A stretch of 64,000 nt of DNA from NCBI GenBank assembly GCA_033961575.1, contig CM066729.1, positions 97,095,001 through 97,159,000 on the forward strand. The letters are read 5' to 3'. A program made the position numbers and the translations under genes. Position 1 is the first letter of the stretch. The number at the start of each line of letters is the position of its first letter. Below the pieces are notes generated by a model. It was not told the DNA's origin and did not search any database. It saw only the letters and a program-made list of their open reading frames with translations. Of this stretch, positions 59,025-64,000 are shown in pieces. Origin of the DNA: Aselliscus stoliczkanus. Taxonomy: Eukaryota > Chordata > Mammalia > Chiroptera > Hipposideridae.

Positions 59025-62000
59025 TACTCATATGCTTGCTGGAAAAGTGTTTCAGTCTTTTTCATTGAAATTTTGCCACTCCATAGTTGTTAAAACAAAC
59101 ATTTCTTACTTCTTCATTTACATTGCAAACAGAAAAGCATTTCAAAAGATATAAAAATTGTAGAATATAAAAATGAATACTTTTGTAAATTGAGCATTAT
59201 GCCATGAGTCCTCCTAGATCAAACATGTCATTCACAATTTAGAGTGGATTGTTCTGTTCCTTAGTAATCAATCCCATGAGATTGTGAGAGAGTAGAGCCA
59301 TGGCTCTATTAGGGACATAAAAACAAAATACACTGGTGGATATCTGTGTGATGTTTTGATTGCTAAGAAGAAAACACAGATATTTTTAGGTTCATGTGTG
59401 CTGTGGAAAAAAGGATCAATGAATGTAATTTCTATCTTTAGATGGAACTTTTTATTAGATAATGGATTAAACCTTGTCAGTTCTTCTACTTCAAGTCCAA
59501 AGCCTTATCTCTTACTACCAACTATACATGCTCAGATGATTTTCCCATTGTCTCCTCATTCTAGGTATCTATAATTCAGAATGCTCTTCCACTTTTTTTC
59601 TTGTCTCTCTTCCCCCTAAAAACTAGGATTTGACTAGGGTATTCAGGAGCCAGGCAAAGACTCATGTAGCCCCTTCCCAATATTGTGTACTCATCACATT
59701 AGATTAAAGTTACATAATATAAAGACTTGAAGAAAAATAGAAACAAGGGAAGGGGTAGATGGCATCTACTTACTGTCCAGTTGTGTAGGCCATGTTTCTC
59801 TGAGGATTGAAAATTTCATTCCCGTGCAGACTACTTTAGTTACTGAGAAGGCAATTACAGACGGGCAGAGGCGATGCATATGATTTTTAGGGCTTGAAAC
59901 TTTCATCCAATGCATGCTTCTCCCTATCTGTCACTTTTTCCACTTATCATTGCATTCTCTGAGGTATCAGTGAGTGCATTAAGTGTCCACAAACAATTTC
60001 CATGGAACTTTGTAGTTTATTTGATTTCTGATCACATGCTGCTTGTTGGGTAACACTTGTTTTATCCATTTCTACAGAGATGCTATTTAGGTATCTTGTA
60101 AGGTAGGAAACTATTAAATATCAATTTCTAAGAAATTATCATCAAATAGCATTTTAGAAATTAGAAAATGCATTAACATATAATGTTACCTTTGAGTTTG
60201 CTTTGCGTTTCAGAAAGAGCCTGTTCGGTAAACTGGATAGATATTAGGCCATTTTAGAGATAAAAAGAAAGATCATGCTAATTAACAATTCAAAGTCTAA
60301 GTCTGAATAATTAGATCATAATTCCTACATTAATGTTCATTCTGTATCCTAATGTGAATGGTTTTATAGATGCATGTTTTTTGACCAGGAAAATGCCATG
60401 TGCAATATTCAAAACATATATAGTTTTAGGTTAATAATTCCACAAACTTGAAAATTATTTTAACTGGAAAGCATATTAAAAAATTAGAGAGCATATAGCT
60501 CATAATTTCTATCCAACACCAAGCAATGTGTAGTATTTCATAAGTTTTCTGAGACAGGTCCTGCTGCCTTAGGAATATGTGAATATGCCCATCTCTGTAC
60601 TTTTATTAATAGCTGCAGTCATTCAGAAGTAGAATACTTTGTTATTTTAAACACTTTATCTAATTAATTAGTTTCAAATCAATGTAGAATGCAAATTAAT
60701 CCAGATGGGTAAGTTAAAATGTCTGGATTTCAATAATTATAACCTATAGATTGAGTATTCAAATTGTTTCTATAAACATTAAAACTTAATTAAAAACTAA
60801 AATAATCTAAATGACTAAAAACATGAAAAGAAAAAATAAGTTATAGATTAAAACCCCCAAATGAGACCTGAAATTTTCATCCTAGAAAAAAAAAATTATT
60901 TATTTAGATAAAGGGCTCTCATAACGAATATGATAAAAATATTTCTTCATGCTTCATCACTTAAAAGTAGACTTAAAATAGGTTAAAAAAAGTTTTATGT
61001 GGAATATGCAATACTTCATTTTACTTTATAAATTACTGATAATTGCTTGTATTGTTCAGACTTCAGTTGGATAAGCCTAATGAAAACCCAGATGGAATCT
61101 GTATTGTGTTGTATTAAATATTTTTCAGTGTGGCATCCTCCAGGGTTTCACTTCATAGTGTGAAAGTCCCATGCTTTCTGGACTCATTTCTTGTTTTGTT
61201 TTGTTTTTTTTAAATCTACACATTTTTGCTTATTCCTGTTTCCACCAAGCTTAAAAGGAAAAAAAAAAGCAAAAAACAGATATACAGAAAAGGAACAGGT
61301 GATAAAACTGCAAAATACACCAACACATTTGCATACACATAACTGCCTTGCATCCTAGAGTCTATTTCCACAAATGCACTTAGAAAATCTCCTGGGGACT
61401 CCGAAGGAATAGAATCAGAACTAGATGAGTTCTCTCGTTCAATCATGAGCTGTTTAGAGTGAAGGATTTCATGAGTCAGAGCTGAACAAAGCTAATAAAA
61501 AGGCTCGCTTCTGTTGGGGGACAAAATATATATGTATGGTTTTGTATGGATTTCGTCTAGATTTATTATTCTGAACTATTCACCCAGCATTAATCATAAA
61601 TCAATTTAGTGGCAACTAGAAAATATGAGAAAATTTTATATGCAGCTTGAATAATCCATTTAACAGGTCAAATCAATGGTCTTGCTCTGTGCTTTCTTTC
61701 AGATGGGTTCTCTGGTGATGCACTATCTCTTTACCAATTGTATTCTCCTAGGCAATCAAGGACAGTGGGTACCACACAGTGATTTGATGCCCCTGTGTCA
61801 GGGAATGCAAATCAATTTGAAAGAAAGAATATGTCTAGTTTAATGCCATATTTTATGCAGAACAAGAAAAATGACAGTTCCTAAGACTGAACTTAAAACC
61901 TTGAGAAAAGAAAATCTGCAGTATCTCACCCTTTAGGATTGCTTGGCTGTTACATATACATTTGTCTATTGTTTCCCCTCAAAAAATATTCCCCATTGTG

Positions 62001-62384
62001 ATTTCAAGCATGTTCTCTGGTTTATAATTACTTGGAAAAATGACAGCTAATGAGCAGCTTCTCTCTCTCCTGTATGTGTGACGAACAAATGCTTTCCAAG
62101 CAAGTTAGACACATTATTCAGTTCATTGTATAAAATAAATACACACAGAGGTTTGCATTTTAATCAGAGAAATAGCAAAAACATTCAAATTTCATTTTAC
62201 ATCATTCTCATTGCAATCTATTATGAATTGTCATATTCTATAATGTAACATATTCCGGCGCAATTCCACTATGTTCAAATTTTTTTAATCTAATTAAAGT
62301 ATATTGATATAGTAAAGGAAAACATAGGCTTGGCAGGTAGAACTATCTAAAATTCACCTTCCTGACTCCTGTAAAATAAAGCAG
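59024..62384. other. Unique AT-rich DNA, nothing recognised
   Basis: No exon or interspersed repeat is recognised in this long interval. Open frames at 59356 and (minus) 61446 lack supporting context. Confidence 0.42.
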
Positions 62385-62520
62385 CTGGGAAGAAGCAAGC
62401 TATGGAATTAAAGCAATATCTGAATCTTGGCTCATCAGTTTACTAGTTGAGTGTTTAGGAACCCTATCACTTTAAATCTCAGTTACCTCATTCATTAAAT
62501 GCAAATAATAGAGGTGTCGA
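62385..62520 (+). mobile_element. MIR SINE, sense
   Basis: ATATCTGAATCTTGGCTCATC, AGTTTACTAGTTGAGTGTTTAGG, ATCTCAGTTACCTCATTCATTAAATG and CAAATAATAGAGGTG follow the MIR core (CTGGCTCTGCC, TTACTAGCTGTGTGAC, CTCAGTTTCCTCATC). Confidence 0.55.
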
Positions 62521-62559
62521 TTGAACAATAATATCAACGAGGTATTCCATCACCAAAAG

Positions 62560-62820
62560 GATTGGAAAAAGAAAAAGGAAAAAGGGTTGCAACCCAGCCA
62601 CAGCATGCGCAGACCCAGCAAGCCATATGCAATTCTGGCTTGTGTGTTAAGGTGGAGGGTATTTAAGGCAGGGAAACAGGAAGTGAGAACCACAAAATTC
62701 TATGAAAAGGAAGTTAGGACCAGAGTTCCACTAGGTGTTCCTGTGAACTTGCGTGACTCCAGCTTCTGCAGACCTCCCAGCATGATCCGCTTCCTCAAAG
62801 TCCCAGTTCATCTTTATTAG
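62560..62820 (+). other. Unclassified higher-GC segment, possibly LTR-derived
   Basis: Composition changes abruptly to more G and C, with AGGGTATTTAAGGCAGGG (TATA-like) and a pyrimidine-rich CTCCAGCTTCTGCAGACCTCCC downstream. The 99-codon open frame across it gives no recognisable peptide. An LTR or decayed retrocopy is possible. Confidence 0.22.
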
Positions 62821-64000
62821 AGGTTTTATGAAAATTTAATAAGACATACCATTTAATTGAGAAGCAAATATTTAATTTTTTAATCAAAATAATGCATTAT
62901 TACTAGTAAGGTGATTTATTTCTAAAATGTGAATCTACTGCAAACCTCGGAATATAAATAATGTGTTGAGGATGTATGTGATCTTGACAGAATTTCTGCT
63001 AATGCCAATGAGCTAGAATTAGCTTAAAAATGTAAAAAGTCAGTGTTTTTCTAATGCATTTCTACTAAATAGGTTTAATCAGAAAGTTACACTGAGACTT
63101 TTTCTTGCTACAATTTTGTAACCTGGAAAGGTAAATTAGAAATATGTGACAGTACCTTTGCCATGACAGATAATAAATACTTGAAGTTTGGGAATGTTTA
63201 AAACTCCTAAGTTATGTAAATTTATGAGAAAATATAATAGTACAGACTCATACACTGAAGCAGAAAATTAGAATCTGTGATTTTAGACACTTTAATAATA
63301 AATCCTGTTAATTGCTACTGACAGTACTTTAGAAATGAAAGATCATTGTATTTTCAAGTTTGGCCCAATGGCTGTGGAAAAATATTATTCCTCACCAGTA
63401 GATGATCTAATTTAATTGAAGAGCAAACCCTATAAAATCAGAGTTGATGACCTGGTTGATTGATGTGCTTAGTAATTCTATTAGAGTAAAATGTAATTTA
63501 GGAACCCAACCACTAAAAATCATCATTCTTCTGCTTAAATTATTTTTTTAATTAGAAAATTCACATATATTGTGAAGTAATATGTACATTGATAGTTACT
63601 TTAGAGAAGGCACATATAAACCTATACTTCCCCTAAAGAATGCACAAGTAAATTTTTGGGGTCAACAGAAAGTGGAGAGATTTTAGCAAAGTATTTTGGT
63701 GGGTTTTTAAACTCAACTTTCACAATTCAAGAAGATATGTTATGAAGGGAAGCATGTTTTATACGCATGTGTAAAAATGCATACTTTATTTTTCTTAAAC
63801 TAATACGATCTATCTCTCTCAAAGCTGTGAAATAATTAATATGCTTCCATTATTACTCCTCTCCACTCATACACAAGCCCTCCCCCCAAAAAAAGAAGAA
63901 AGTAATAAACTCTGAATTTCTACTATGCTCTGTGCTAGAGACACTGCTGGTTAGGGGGCTATGTTATACATTGTCAAAACATTGGCCATTGTGGGTAATT
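62821..64000. other. Unique AT-rich DNA, nothing recognised
   Basis: No exon or repeat recognised up to the window end. Confidence 0.42.

Overview
The window looks like mammalian nuclear DNA: AT-rich, with no compact genes and many interspersed repeats (LINE-1, L2, MIR, MaLR LTRs, an hAT fragment, Tc1/mariner relics) and microsatellites. The most diagnostic repeat is a young-looking tRNA-derived SINE family with about ten loci. Its short form starts with a GGCCGGCC-rich head, has box A/B-like motifs, ends in CTGCCCTC and then an A-rich tail. Two loci carry a long form whose 3' part resembles, from memory, the tail of the bat VES SINEs. With the LINE-1 3' ends, which I also associate with bats, this makes a bat (perhaps a rhinolophoid) my leading guess. 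Another laurasiatherian or a colugo is not excluded; no sequence search was possible.

Coding content is minimal. The best gene signal is one probable internal exon at 16402-16538 (+): a long pyrimidine tract and AG before it, GTAAGT after it, and one frame open exactly between the splice signals. A weaker candidate at 34163-34234 (+) has matching splice sites and the correct phase to follow it. I could not name the gene. If both are real, most of the window is intron and flank of one long plus-strand gene. A decayed, frameshifted coding-like segment lies on the minus strand at the left edge.

Layout: 1-4.2 kb pseudogene-like segment, old LINE-1 3' end and L2; 4.2-10 kb LTR-like piece, a Tigger-like MITE, L2, two SINEs and a MaLR LTR; 10.9-14.4 kb a dense nest of minus-strand LINE-1 pieces interrupted by a solo LTR (itself carrying a SINE) and a deleted mariner; 15-16.3 kb L2 and LINE-1 pieces, then the probable exon; 16.5-34 kb mostly unique DNA with a few SINEs, MIR, L2, an old LINE-1 and one candidate regulatory element; 34-38 kb second candidate exon, three SINEs and an old tandem duplication; 41-45 kb L2 with inserted LINE-1 and a SINE dimer; 46.5-48.8 kb a 5'-truncated plus-strand LINE-1 with clear target-site duplications and a 44-bp perfect palindrome; 52.6-53.1 kb a complete long SINE; 56.5-58.8 kb LINE-1, MIR, L2 and MaLR LTR; the remainder has no recognised gene. 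No bacterial features, CRISPR array, rRNA or functional tRNA gene was seen. Repeat family names and boundaries come from memory of consensus sequences and by eye, so most ends are approximate.
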